Shown: positions 1-8,114, counted from the first letter of the stretch. The stretch is DNA of 64,000 nucleotides from Elioraea tepidiphila DSM 17972 (GCF_000378465.1 NZ_KB899910.1:275617-339616); one strand, 5' to 3'. A program made the numbers and translations. The notes: generated by a model from the letters alone, not told the origin.

Positions 1-1146
1 ACGCTGTTCGAGTACCTGCCGGACAACGCCCTGCTGATCGTCGATGAATGTCATGTGACCGTGCCACAACTCGGCGGCATGTATCGCGGCGACTACGCGC
101 GGAAATCGATCCTCGCGGAGTTCGGCTTCCGCCTCCCCTCCTGCGTCGACAACCGGCCTCTGAAATTCGAGGAGTGGGACGCGATGCGCCCGGACACGGT
201 GTTCGTCTCGGCGACGCCCGGGCCGTGGGAGATGGAGCGCACCGGCGGCGTGTTCGTCGAGCAGGTGATCCGTCCGACCGGCCTCGTCGATCCCGTCACG
301 ATCGTGCGCCCTGTCGAGAAACAGGTGGACGATCTGCTGGCCGAATGCCGCGCCTGCGCCGATCGCGGGCAGCGCGTCCTGGTGACGACGCTCACCAAGA
401 AGATGGCCGAGACGCTGACCGAATTCCTCAACGATGCCGGGATCAAGGTCCGCTACCTGCATTCCGACATCGACACGCTGGAGCGGATCGAGATCATCCG
501 CGACCTGCGCCTCGGCGTGTTCGACGTGCTGGTGGGCATCAACCTGCTGCGCGAGGGGCTGGATATCCCCGAGTGCGCGCTGGTGGCGATCCTCGATGCC
601 GACAAGGAGGGCTTCCTGCGCTCCACCACGTCGCTGATCCAGACCATCGGCCGCGCGGCGCGCAACGTCGATGGGCGCGTGATCCTCTACGCCGACTCGA
701 TGACCGACAGCCTCAAGCGCGCGCTCGACGAGACCGAGCGTCGGCGCTCCAAGCAGCTCGCCTGGAACGAGGCCCACGGCATCACGCCCCAGAGCGTGAA
801 GAAGCAGGTCGCCGAGATCGTCGCCTCGGTCTACGAACAGGACTACGTCACCGTCGCGGCCGTGGCCGAGGAGGCGGGCCCGGCCGAGTTCGTCGGCAAG
901 GATCTGCGCGCCACCATCGCCGAGCTGGAGCGGCGGATGCGCGAGGCGGCCGCCGATCTGGAGTTCGAGACCGCGGCCAGGCTGCGCGACGAGATCCGGA
1001 GGCTGGAGGCGAAGGAGCTGGGGCTGGATCGGCCCGGTATCGCGCCCTCGCGCGCGATCGACTGGAAGCCGAAACCGCTTGGTCCGGGCGGCGGCGGCTA
1101 CGACCCGGCCAAGCGCCGGGGCGGCAAGCGCCGGCGCGGCCCGTGA
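1..1146 (+). CDS. uvrB: UvrABC excinuclease subunit B, C-terminal part
   Basis: Partial gene that enters from the left edge; 381 codons are visible and the first base of the window is in frame. UvrB is the damage-verifying helicase-like subunit of nucleotide excision repair. The visible part starts just before the helicase box [14 protein letters not shown] and covers helicase domain 2, with the [12 protein letters not shown] and IGRAARN motifs. It ends with a UVR domain (about residues 300-340, [20 protein letters not shown]) that contacts UvrC, then a short basic Gly/Arg tail. The family is about 660-720 residues, so roughly the first half lies outside. The box reads DECH where DESH is usual. 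Identification is firm. Confidence 0.97.
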   Translation, partial: TLFEYLPDNALLIVDECHVTVPQLGGMYRGDYARKSILAEFGFRLPSCVDNRPLKFEEWDAMRPDTVFVSATPGPWEMERTGGVFVEQVIRPTGLVDPVTIVRPVEKQVDDLLAECRACADRGQRVLVTTLTKKMAETLTEFLNDAGIKVRYLHSDIDTLERIEIIRDLRLGVFDVLVGINLLREGLDIPECALVAILDADKEGFLRSTTSLIQTIGRAARNVDGRVILYADSMTDSLKRALDETERRRSKQLAWNEAHGITPQSVKKQVAEIVASVYEQDYVTVAAVAEEAGPAEFVGKDLRATIAELERRMREAAADLEFETAARLRDEIRRLEAKELGLDRPGIAPSRAIDWKPKPLGPGGGGYDPAKRRGGKRRRGP

Positions 1147-1207
1147 CCCTGGTCACCCGCCACCCGTGCCCCCATCTCAGCCGCACGCGCGACCTCGGAG
1201 ACCCGCC

Positions 1208-1846
1208 ATGCTGTTCGACTTCGCCGACCTGTCCGCCGACAACGTCTATAAGCTGCTGGTCTCCACCGTGGTGCCGCGGCCGATCGCGTGGGTCACCACC
1301 CGCGACACCGAGGGGCGGGTGAACGCCGCGCCCTACAGTTTCTTCAATGTGATGGGCAACGACCCGCCGGTGGTGTGCATCGGCATCGGCCCGAAGAAGG
1401 GCGAACTCAAGGACACGGGCACGAACATCCGCCGTACCGGACAGTTCGTCGTCAACCTCGTCTCCGAGGACACCGTGCACGCCATGAACATCACCGCGAT
1501 CGATGTCGATCCCGGCGTGGACGAACTCGCGATGGCCAAGCTGACGCCGCTCGCCAGCACGACCGTCGCGCCGCCCCGGATCGCGGAGAGCCCGGTCGCG
1601 CTGGAATGCGAGCGGCTGGCGGTGGTGGAACTCGGCAACGGCCGCGCGGTGGTGATGGGCAAGGTGCTGGCGATGCATGTGCGCGACGACTGCGTGCTCG
1701 ATGCCGCCAAGTGCTACATCGACACGCCCAGGCTCGGGCTGATCGGGCGCATGCATGGCCGCGGTTGGTATGCGCGCACGACGGATCGGATCGAGATCCC
1801 GCGCATCTCGGTCGCGGAGTGGCGGGCGGGCAAGGCGGCGGAGTAG
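1208..1846 (+). CDS. Flavin reductase-like domain protein (FMN-binding split barrel)
   Basis: 212 residues. The N-terminal segment with VVPRPIAWVTT, followed by NAAPYSFFNVMGNDPPVV, is the typical opening of the flavin-reductase-like split-barrel family, whose members bind FMN and often hand reduced flavin to a partner oxygenase or act as NAD(P)H:flavin oxidoreductases. The start ATG has a GGAG-type site upstream (CTCGGAGACCCGCC). It lies 61 bases after uvrB with no hairpin between them, so cotranscription is possible. No monooxygenase partner is adjacent, so the substrate is unknown. Confidence 0.8.
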   Translation: MLFDFADLSADNVYKLLVSTVVPRPIAWVTTRDTEGRVNAAPYSFFNVMGNDPPVVCIGIGPKKGELKDTGTNIRRTGQFVVNLVSEDTVHAMNITAIDVDPGVDELAMAKLTPLASTTVAPPRIAESPVALECERLAVVELGNGRAVVMGKVLAMHVRDDCVLDAAKCYIDTPRLGLIGRMHGRGWYARTTDRIEIPRISVAEWRAGKAAE

Positions 1847-1970
1847 CGGCCGCCCGCGGGCACACGGATCGCGCCCGGCAGTCCGCCCCCGCCGCCGCGC
1901 CCGCCGCTCAGGTTGACAGTACCGGCCCATTGGCAGGTCACTGGCCCCGCGGTGTCCGCTGTGCTAGGCA

Positions 1971-1991
1971 TGCAAGTGAGAACCATTCGCA
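1971..1991. promoter_or_regulatory. Fur-box-like operator upstream of the iron permease gene
   Basis: Imperfect palindrome with TGC...GCA ends, centred at 1981. It shares the core AAYCATTCKCA (1981-1991) with sites at 4461-4471 and 5594-5604, and all three lie in front of genes of one probable iron-uptake locus. The shape resembles GC-rich Fur boxes. An AAGGAG ribosome-binding sequence overlaps its right edge. Confidence 0.55.
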
Positions 1992-2022
1992 AGGAGTGCG
2001 GGCCCGCCCGCCCCCGAGACCC

Positions 2023-3702
2023 GTGCCGCCCGACATCGCGCTCGACCAGCCCCGCCCACTGCTCCGCTTCACTGCACGCCTGCCCTCGGGCTGGACCGTG
2101 GCCGCGCTGCTGGTCGCAACGGCCGTCGCCGCACCGATCCTTGCCGTGCTGGGCGGTGCGCTCGCGCCCGCCGGCCCTGCCTGGCGACACATCGCCGAGA
2201 CGGTGCTCGCCGACTACGTCGTCAACTCGGTCCTCCTCGCCCTCGGCGTCGGCGTCCTGACCATCGCCATCGGCACCTCGACCGCCTGGCTGGTGACGGT
2301 GCACGAGTTCCCGGGCCGGCGCGTGTTCGAGGTCGCGCTGCTGCTGCCGCTCGCGATGCCGGCCTATGTGATGGCCTATGTCTACACCGACCTGCTCGAG
2401 TTCACCGGGCCGGTTCAGACCTGGCTGCGGGCGACCTTCGGGCTTGCCTGGGGCGAGTACTGGTTCCCCGAGATCCGCAGCATCGAGGGCGCCATCGCGA
2501 TGCTGGGGCTGGTGCTCTACCCCTATGTCTATCTGCTGGCGCGCGCGGCCTTCCTCGAACAGTCGGTGTGCCTGACCGAGGTCGCGCGCACGCTCGGCTG
2601 CACCCAGCGGCGGGCCTTCTTCCGCGTCTGCCTGCCGCTCGCGCGCCCGGCGATCGCGGCCGGCACGGGGCTCGCGCTGATGGAGGCGCTCGCCGACTTC
2701 GCCACCGTGCGGCATTTCGCGGTCGACACCTTCACGACCGGCATCTACCAGGCCTGGCTGAACATGGGCGACCGCATCGCCGCACTGCAACTGGCCGCCT
2801 GCCTGATGGGCGTGATCGCCGTCCTGCTGGCGCTCGAGCGCGCCGCCCGCGGATCGCAGCGCTTCCACAATACATCCTCGAAGCACCAGTTCCTGGCACG
2901 GACGAGGCTGCCGACAGGAGCGGCGGCAGCAGCGGTGATGACCTGCGCTGTACCGATCTCGTTCGGCTTCCTGCTGCCCGCTGGCGTCCTGCTTCGCTTT
3001 GCGCTGAGCGATGGGGATCCGCTGTTCGGCCCCACGATCGTGCCGTTCGCGCGCAACAGCCTGCTGCTCGCCGGCATCGCCGCGGTCGTGGCGACGGCGG
3101 TGGCGGTCGTGGTGGCGTATGGCGTCCGGCTGCATGGCACACGTTTCATGCGCACAGCGTCCCGAATCGCTTCGCTTGGCTATGCGATCCCGGGCTCCGT
3201 GATCGCAGTCGGCGTGCTCGTGCCGTTCGGTGCCTTCGACAATGCGGTCGATGCCTGGATGCGCGCGCGCTTCGGCATCTCCACGGGGCTCCTGCTCTCC
3301 GGCACGATGGCCGCGCTCGTGTTCGCCTATGTCGTGCGGTTCCTGGCGGTCGCGCTCTCCTCGGTCGAGGCCGGACTCGGCCGCATCCGGCCATCGGTCG
3401 AGGATGCCTCACGCGTGCTCGGCCGCGGCCCGGGGCGGACGCTGCTGGCCGTGCACCTGCCGCTGCTGCGCGGCAGCCTGATCGCCGCCGTGCTGCTCGT
3501 GTTCGTCGACACGATGAAGGAGCTGCCGGCGACGCTGATCGTGCGCCCCTTCGATCTCGATACGCTAGCGGTTCGGGTCTATCAGCTCGCCTCCGACGAG
3601 AAGCTCGCCCAGGCGAGCACGGCCGCATTGCTGATCGTCGCGGTGGGTCTGATCCCCGTGATCATCCTGTCGCGCGCGATGAAGCGCATCGGACAGGATT
3701 GA
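2023..3702 (+). CDS. Fe(III) ABC transporter permease, two fused permease domains (FbpB type)
   Basis: 559 residues. Two tandem binding-protein-dependent permease domains, each with about six hydrophobic helices. The conserved EAA-type loops are visible near EVARTLGCTQRRAFFRVCLPLARPA in the first half and EDASRVLGRGPGRTLLAVHLPL in the second, and the segment DTMKELPATLIVRPFDLDTLA is typical of the FbpB/SfuB iron permeases. GTG at 2023 gives the most natural N-terminus. GTG at 1996 is in frame but sits inside AAGGAG. A Fur-like box lies just upstream, and the FbpA-type binding protein gene lies 0.8 kb away on the other strand. No ATP-binding subunit is encoded in this locus. Confidence 0.87.
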   Translation: MPPDIALDQPRPLLRFTARLPSGWTVAALLVATAVAAPILAVLGGALAPAGPAWRHIAETVLADYVVNSVLLALGVGVLTIAIGTSTAWLVTVHEFPGRRVFEVALLLPLAMPAYVMAYVYTDLLEFTGPVQTWLRATFGLAWGEYWFPEIRSIEGAIAMLGLVLYPYVYLLARAAFLEQSVCLTEVARTLGCTQRRAFFRVCLPLARPAIAAGTGLALMEALADFATVRHFAVDTFTTGIYQAWLNMGDRIAALQLAACLMGVIAVLLALERAARGSQRFHNTSSKHQFLARTRLPTGAAAAAVMTCAVPISFGFLLPAGVLLRFALSDGDPLFGPTIVPFARNSLLLAGIAAVVATAVAVVVAYGVRLHGTRFMRTASRIASLGYAIPGSVIAVGVLVPFGAFDNAVDAWMRARFGISTGLLLSGTMAALVFAYVVRFLAVALSSVEAGLGRIRPSVEDASRVLGRGPGRTLLAVHLPLLRGSLIAAVLLVFVDTMKELPATLIVRPFDLDTLAVRVYQLASDEKLAQASTAALLIVAVGLIPVIILSRAMKRIGQD

Positions 3703-3842
3703 TACGCTCCGTACGACGGTTTAATCTTCGCGCGGAAGGTTTCGCTCAGAGGGCTAGTGCGGCGGCTGCGCGCCAAAGGAGATCGCGTATCCCGCGCAGG
3801 AAGCCTTCGCCTTGGTGCGCAGGGTTTGTCGCGCAGAGAAAA

Positions 3843-3864
3843 GCGCCCCGCTTGTGCGGGGCGC
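3843..3864 (-). terminator. Rho-independent terminator (minus strand)
   Basis: Perfect 9-bp GC stem (3843-3851 with 3856-3864) and a 4-base loop. Read on the minus strand it is followed by TTTTCTCT (3842-3835). It lies about 100 bases past the stop of the 164-residue gene at 3961. On the plus strand no T-run follows, so it serves the minus-strand unit. Confidence 0.75.
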
Positions 3865-3960
3865 AAGTCGAACGGAGCGATATTGGGGCGTCACCGGGGG
3901 AACGGGTCCGGGCGCCCGGGGACCATCGCGCCGCGAGGGGAGGCAGCGCGACGAATCGAT

Positions 3961-4455
3961 TCAATGCAGCAACGGAGGCCGGCCCGGCGGCCACGCCGGC
4001 GGTAGCGCGGTCTCGTCGACCGGCTCGCGCGGCAGACGCAGCCCCGCCGAGGCAAGGGCGGCCGCGAACGCCGCAAGCAACCCGATCATGCGTGGCACGA
4101 GCCGGGGCGGCAGCCACTTGGCAGCGGCCCGCTGAGCCCGCCACGGCTCGCCCGCCTGCAGGGCCGCGAGCGCGATCAGCAGTTGCCCCTCGTCGCGCGA
4201 CAGGCCGGCCGATCCGGGGGCGTGCAGCGCGATCCCGCGGCGGCCAGAGACGCCGATCAGGCTGAGCGCGGCCGCAAGCCGCGTCACCGCCACGGCAGGC
4301 AGGCCGGCGCGCGCGAGCGTGAGACAGAGGCCGGGTCCGTGCCCGCCGCCGGCGTCGAACCAGCCCCGCACCGCGTCGAGAACCAGCCGGGCGGACGGCG
4401 ACAGCGCGGCCGGATCGGAATGGCGGAGGGGATCGGTGCAGGGGCTCACCGGCAT
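3961..4455 (-). CDS. Unknown protein in the iron-uptake locus
   Basis: 164 residues, not recognised as any family. The central part (about residues 45-140) is rich in Ala and Leu: a hydrophobic stretch around AVAVTRLAAALSLIGVSG, and a second, MIGLLAAFAAALASAGL, near residue 125. It could be helical or loosely membrane-associated, but no signal peptide is obvious. The C-terminus is Pro-rich. Its ATG directly abuts a Fur-box-like site (4457-4476), and a strong terminator lies downstream at 3843-3864. It therefore looks like an independently regulated single-gene unit between the permease and binding-protein genes. A role in iron uptake is inferred only from position. Confidence 0.6.
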   Translation of the reverse strand: MPVSPCTDPLRHSDPAALSPSARLVLDAVRGWFDAGGGHGPGLCLTLARAGLPAVAVTRLAAALSLIGVSGRRGIALHAPGSAGLSRDEGQLLIALAALQAGEPWRAQRAAAKWLPPRLVPRMIGLLAAFAAALASAGLRLPREPVDETALPPAWPPGRPPLLH

Positions 4456-4456
4456 T

Positions 4457-4476
4457 TGCGAACCATTCTCAGTTGA
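4457..4476. promoter_or_regulatory. Fur-box-like operator at the start of the unknown iron-locus gene
   Basis: Begins TGCGAACCATTCTCA and contains the shared core AAYCATTCKCA at 4461-4471. It ends one base before the ATG of the gene at 4455, so it would cover the start region and suggests a very short or absent leader. Confidence 0.5.
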
Positions 4477-4488
4477 GGGACGGAAGAA

Positions 4489-4504
4489 GGGGGCCGAAGC
4501 CCCC
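4489..4504 (-). terminator. Rho-independent terminator after the fbpA-type gene
   Basis: Six-bp G/C stem (4489-4494 with 4499-4504) with a TTCG tetraloop on the minus strand, followed by TTCTTCC. It lies 15 bases past the stop at 4519, so the binding-protein transcript probably ends here rather than running into the unknown gene. Confidence 0.65.
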
Positions 4505-4518
4505 CTGCCGCGACCGCG

Positions 4519-5568
4519 TCAGCGCCAGCCGGCGCGCTGCATGATCGCCAGCGCCTGGGCGCCGTTCTTCGCATAGGCAGTGGCGTTCAGCCGGTCCTCC
4601 TTGAACCGGCCCCAAGCGGCGACCTCGGGCACGACACGCACCTCATCGACCACCGGATACTCGTTGTTCCCGTTGGCGAACATCTCCTGCGCGGTGATCG
4701 AGGTCAGGTACTCGATGAAGGCCTGCGCCACCTCGCGGTGCGGTGCGGTGCGCACCACGCCGGCGCCCGAGATGTTCACATGCGTTCCGCGATCCGCCTG
4801 GTTCGGGAAGATCACTTTCAGTGCCGCCGCTGCCGCCTTCTCGTCGGCCTTGTCCGATCGCAGCAGCCGCGCGAAGTAGTAGGTGTTGCTGATCGCGATC
4901 CGTCCCTGCCCGGCCGCCACCGCCATGATCTGCGGGGTATCGCCGCCCTGGGGCGGCCGCGCCATATTGGCGACCACGCCGCGCGCCCAGGACTCGAGCG
5001 CCGCCTCGCCATTTGCCGCGAGGATCGAACCGGCGAGCGAGATGTTGTAGACGTGGTTCGAGCTGCGCACGAGGATCGTGTTCCGGAACGCCGGATCGGC
5101 GATGTCCTCGTAGCGGGCGATCGGCTTTGGCGGCGTCCAGTCCTTCGGCACGATCAGCACGCGGGCGCGCTTCGAAAGACCGAACCAGTGGCCGTCGGGG
5201 TCGCGCAGATGCGCCGGAATGCGGCTCTCCAGCACCTGGCTCCGCACCGGCGCGAGCAGGTCTGCGTCCATCGCGCGCACCAGCCGGGCCGCATCCACGG
5301 TCACCAGCACGTCCGCCGGGCTGTTCGCGCCCTCGTTGCGGATGCGCTCGATCAGCTGGTCAGCATCACCCTCGATCAGGCGCACGCGCACGCCGCCCGA
5401 GACGGCCGTGAAGCCATCGTAGAGCGCGCGGTCCGTGTCGTAGTGGCGGCTGGAGTAGACGTTCACGACGCGCTCCTGCGCCCGTAGCAACCCGGGCGCG
5501 GCGAGCAGGGCCGCCCCGCCGAGCAGGGCCGAGCGGCGGCGGAGATGGATCGGTGAGCGATCGGTCAT
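4519..5568 (-). CDS. Fe(III) ABC transporter substrate-binding protein (FbpA/FutA type)
   Basis: 349 residues. The N-terminus carries a twin-arginine-like signal (RRRSALLGG, then a hydrophobic stretch), with cleavage likely near residue 30 (LLRA-QE). Mature-protein signatures are NVYSSRHYDTD (36-46), a hallmark of the FbpA ferric-binding family, the tyrosine pair NTYY (230-231) that typically ligates iron, and GNNEYPV (300-306). The protein captures ferric iron in the periplasm and delivers it to the two-domain permease encoded at 2023-3702. Two Fur-like boxes (5589-5609 and 5619-5639) precede the gene and a terminator follows it, which points to iron-dependent control as a monocistron. Confidence 0.93.
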   Translation of the reverse strand: MTDRSPIHLRRRSALLGGAALLAAPGLLRAQERVVNVYSSRHYDTDRALYDGFTAVSGGVRVRLIEGDADQLIERIRNEGANSPADVLVTVDAARLVRAMDADLLAPVRSQVLESRIPAHLRDPDGHWFGLSKRARVLIVPKDWTPPKPIARYEDIADPAFRNTILVRSSNHVYNISLAGSILAANGEAALESWARGVVANMARPPQGGDTPQIMAVAAGQGRIAISNTYYFARLLRSDKADEKAAAAALKVIFPNQADRGTHVNISGAGVVRTAPHREVAQAFIEYLTSITAQEMFANGNNEYPVVDEVRVVPEVAAWGRFKEDRLNATAYAKNGAQALAIMQRAGWR

Positions 5569-5588
5569 GGGATCTGTCCGTCCTGCAG

Positions 5589-5609
5589 TTGCAAATCATT
5601 CGCAGCGAC
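5589..5609. promoter_or_regulatory. Fur-box-like operator, proximal site upstream of fbpA-type gene
   Basis: Contains TTGCAAATCATTCGCAG; the shared core AAYCATTCKCA is at 5594-5604. It lies about 20 bases upstream of the binding-protein start codon (5568). Confidence 0.55.
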
Positions 5610-5618
5610 TTTCTAGGG

Positions 5619-5639
5619 CAGATGCGAGCGGTTCGCAAC
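5619..5639. promoter_or_regulatory. Possible second Fur-box-like site upstream of fbpA-type gene
   Basis: Read on the minus strand this is TTGCGAACCGCTCGCAT, which matches the site at 4457-4476 at about 15 of 21 positions. TGCGA/TCGCA arms are at 5623-5637. It lies 30 bases from the proximal box, suggesting a tandem operator. It is weaker than the other three because the central CATT is replaced. Confidence 0.35.
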
Positions 5640-5717
5640 TGATTTCCGCATCCGGGTTGCCCGCCGCGATCCCGCTTCTAGACTGCGCCCAACCGCCGTT
5701 CAGGGAGGATCACGACG

Positions 5718-6566
5718 ATGGCCGCCACCACACGCCCGCAACTCGTCCTGCCGCGCGGCGCGGTGGAATGCCACAGCCACGTCTACGACCCCGACCGCTT
5801 CCCCTATCTCGCCCCCGAGATCGGCGAGAAGACCTATGACTGGCGGGCCTACAAGGCCGCGCTGATGGATGGCCTCGGCTTCGACCGCGTCGCGGTGGTC
5901 CAGGCCGGCGCCTACGGCCACGACAACCGCTGCACCCTCGAAGCCGTCGAGAAGATCGGCATCGAGCGCGCCCGTGCCGTCGTCATCACCAAACCCGACG
6001 AGACCGAGGCCGGATTCCGCGCCCTTCACGCGCAAGGCGCGCGCGGGCTCCGCTTCTTCTTCGGCTCGAAGTGGCTCACGCTCGACGATGTCGAGCCGAT
6101 GACGAAACGCATCGCGCCGCTGGGCTGGCACATCATCATGCAGGACCCGAACGGCACGAAGATGCCCGCCTGGGCCGACCTGATCGCCCGCCTCCCCTGC
6201 CCTGTGATCATCGACCATCTCGGACGCGTTCCGCCCGGCCCTGGCGCCATGGCGACCGCCACACACCCCGCCTTCCAGGCGCTGCTGCGCATGGTCGAGA
6301 CCGGCAAGGTCTACGTAAAGCTCTCCGGGTTCTACTACTCGTCGAGCACGGGGTGGCCATACGGCGATGTCGAACAGCGCGTGCGCGCGCTCGTCGAGAC
6401 GCGGCCGGACCGCCTGCTCTACGGCGCCAACTGGCCGCACCCGAACATGAACCCCAAGCCCGACGACGCGAAGGAACTCGACCTGCTGCTCGACTGGGTG
6501 CCCGATGCGAAGACGCGCGAGATGATCCTGGTGGACAATCCTGCGCGGCTCTACTTCGCCGAGTGA
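5718..6566 (+). CDS. Amidohydrolase, 2-pyrone-4,6-dicarboxylate hydrolase (LigI)-like
   Basis: 282 residues, a TIM-barrel metal-dependent hydrolase. The first metal-binding motif reads ECHSHVYDP (HxH, about residues 16-20). A conserved PVIIDHLGRV comes at mid-length, and the late signature LLYGANWPHPN matches the family's WPHPN motif. Relatives open lactone or pyrone rings in aromatic-acid breakdown. A good AGGGAGGA ribosome site lies 9 bases before ATG. It converges with an HpcH/HpaI aldolase gene, which would suit a catabolic role, but the substrate cannot be read from sequence. Confidence 0.85.
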   Translation: MAATTRPQLVLPRGAVECHSHVYDPDRFPYLAPEIGEKTYDWRAYKAALMDGLGFDRVAVVQAGAYGHDNRCTLEAVEKIGIERARAVVITKPDETEAGFRALHAQGARGLRFFFGSKWLTLDDVEPMTKRIAPLGWHIIMQDPNGTKMPAWADLIARLPCPVIIDHLGRVPPGPGAMATATHPAFQALLRMVETGKVYVKLSGFYYSSSTGWPYGDVEQRVRALVETRPDRLLYGANWPHPNMNPKPDDAKELDLLLDWVPDAKTREMILVDNPARLYFAE

Positions 6567-6571
6567 GGAAC

Positions 6572-6640
6572 GGGGCTCCGCCCCCGATCCCCCGGCAGGA
6601 CTCCGCCCTGCACCCGCCAAGGGCCATTGGCCCTTGGAAC
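6572..6640. repeat. Bipartite palindromic repeat, copy 1
   Basis: Lies between the convergent amidohydrolase and aldolase genes. It contains a small GGGGC-TCC-GCCCC hairpin (6572-6584), a hairpin with GCAGG/CCTGC arms (6595-6611), an ACCCGCC-type linker, and a perfect 21-bp palindrome with CCAAGGGCCA/TGGCCCTTGG arms (6617-6637). The last two modules recur in inverted orientation at 22262-22308. It probably acts as a bidirectional terminator here. Confidence 0.75.
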
Positions 6641-6643
6641 CCA

Positions 6644-7423
6644 TTACACGGCAATGGACCTCAGGAACCCGGCGCGCGCCTTCAACGCCGGCATCATCAG
6701 CGCATGGTCGCTGCCCGACAACACGAGCCGCACGCCCATGCCGATATAGATCGGCGCATTCTGCTCGTCATACACGCCGCCCATGCCGGCGATCTTGCCA
6801 TGCTTGGCGCAAGCGCCGATCACCGCCGCATAGGCCGCCTTCACGCGCTCATGCCCGATCTGGCCAGGAATGCCCATCTCGGCCGTCAGATCCGAGGTGC
6901 CGATCATCAGGCTGTCGATCCCCGGCACCGCCGCGATTGCCTCGGCGTTCTCCACCGCCTGAGGCGTCTCGATCATCACCACCGTCAGCAGCCGCTGGTT
7001 CATCTCCGCCATCAGCTCGCCCGCGGGCATCGCCACGAACCGCGCCTGCGCCGGCGGCCCGCCAAGACTGCGATGCCCGAGCGGCGGATACTTGCAGGCA
7101 TCCACCACCGCGCGCGCCTCCTCGGCCGTGTCGATATGCGGGATCACCACCCCCATCGCACCGTTGTCGAGCACGCGCGGCGCCTGATCGAGCGCGCCCT
7201 TGCACACCCGTACGATCGGCGTCACCCGCGTCGGCAGTGCCGCGATCGCGATCTGGGTCGCCTGGTCCTCGCTGAACCCGCCATGCTCGGCATCGATGAA
7301 CAGCCAGTCGAACCCGGCGGCCTCGGCCAGCATCCCGGTCGCCGCCGTGCGCAGGTGATGCACGCCGAGCCCGAGCGCGACTCCGCCCGCCTTGATGCGC
7401 GCCAGCGCATGGTTCTCGATCAT
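6644..7423 (-). CDS. HpcH/HpaI family aldolase (2-keto-3-deoxy acid aldolase type)
   Basis: 259 residues. The class II pyruvate-dependent aldolase fold is shown by GFDWLFIDAEHGGFS near residue 40, RVCKGALDQAPRVLDNGAMGVVIPHIDTAEEA with the substrate-binding Arg, and the metal-binding Glu/Asp pair in VVMIETPQAVENAEAIAAVPGIDSLMIGTSDL. The family cleaves 2-keto-4-hydroxy acids such as 4-hydroxy-2-ketoheptanedioate or 2-keto-3-deoxyglucarate to pyruvate and an aldehyde. The ATG is preceded by AGGGAGG at a rather long spacing. It stops 4 bases from the palindromic repeat and converges on the amidohydrolase. Confidence 0.9.
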   Translation of the reverse strand: MIENHALARIKAGGVALGLGVHHLRTAATGMLAEAAGFDWLFIDAEHGGFSEDQATQIAIAALPTRVTPIVRVCKGALDQAPRVLDNGAMGVVIPHIDTAEEARAVVDACKYPPLGHRSLGGPPAQARFVAMPAGELMAEMNQRLLTVVMIETPQAVENAEAIAAVPGIDSLMIGTSDLTAEMGIPGQIGHERVKAAYAAVIGACAKHGKIAGMGGVYDEQNAPIYIGMGVRLVLSGSDHALMMPALKARAGFLRSIAV

Positions 7424-7481
7424 CCGGATGGAACCTCCCTGTTCGGTGGAGGCCCGAGCGCACCACGCGCGCGGCGCGCGG

Positions 7482-8114
7482 TCAATGGAACGGCAGCCGG
7501 TACCGGTAGCCGATCGCGATCACGTCGGACCCTCCGCGCACGCCGTTGAACGTGCCGTAGACACCGCTGCGATGGTGCACCCGAAGAACCAGCTCGTGCT
7601 GACGTCGATGCGGCAGCGCGATCGCGATCTCGGGCGAGAGATAGTGCAACAGATGCGACCGGCTCGGCTTCGGGTCCCAAGGCCGGCCCGTCTCCTCGCG
7701 CGGCAGGCGCGAGACAACGTTGACTCCCGTGCTCACGCCGACGCTGGTGTAAAGCCGCTCGCGCCAGGGAAACCCGTCGAAGCGGAGATAGAGCGCCGCC
7801 CAGCCCTCGGCTGCTTCGGTCTGGCCGAGCCGTGCCCCCGCGCCGAGCTCCGCATCCAGTGTGAACCAACGCCAGAAACGCATGAGCTGATAGGAGCCCG
7901 CGAGCCCGAGCAACGTGTCCTCCCCGAGCGTGCGGGTCCATGGCTCCCCGATGGTCTGACCCAGGGTGGCATCGTAGACCGATATGCCCAGCAAGCCGGT
8001 GACAGCCCAGCGCCCTTCCGGCTCTGGTGCGGCCTCCGCGGCGCCGGCCCCTGCAAGCCCCACCGCGAGAACCACGCCGAGATGCCGCCGGCACGCCCCT
8101 GCCCCCGACGTCAC
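7482..8114 (-). CDS. Outer-membrane beta-barrel protein, possibly PagL-like lipid A deacylase
   Basis: 210 residues starting at a GTG that overlaps the TGA of the upstream glyoxalase-fold gene. A signal peptide is evident (hydrophobic stretch to about residue 27, ending GAAEAA). The rest alternates aromatic and polar residues as in an outer-membrane barrel and ends with the aromatic C-terminus YRYRLPFH. The segment LRVHHRSGVYG followed by GGSDVIAIGYRY resembles the His-x-Ser active-site strand of the PagL/acyloxyacyl hydrolase group, which trims an acyl chain from lipid A. The motif match is by eye and moderate; a plain barrel protein of unknown role is the alternative. Confidence 0.55.
   Translation of the reverse strand: MTSGAGACRRHLGVVLAVGLAGAGAAEAAPEPEGRWAVTGLLGISVYDATLGQTIGEPWTRTLGEDTLLGLAGSYQLMRFWRWFTLDAELGAGARLGQTEAAEGWAALYLRFDGFPWRERLYTSVGVSTGVNVVSRLPREETGRPWDPKPSRSHLLHYLSPEIAIALPHRRQHELVLRVHHRSGVYGTFNGVRGGSDVIAIGYRYRLPFH

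Noticed and set aside
1913..1918. TTGACA sequence as a -35 element for the iron permease
   Set aside because: No acceptable -10 hexamer occurs 16-18 bases downstream, so a promoter was not called here.
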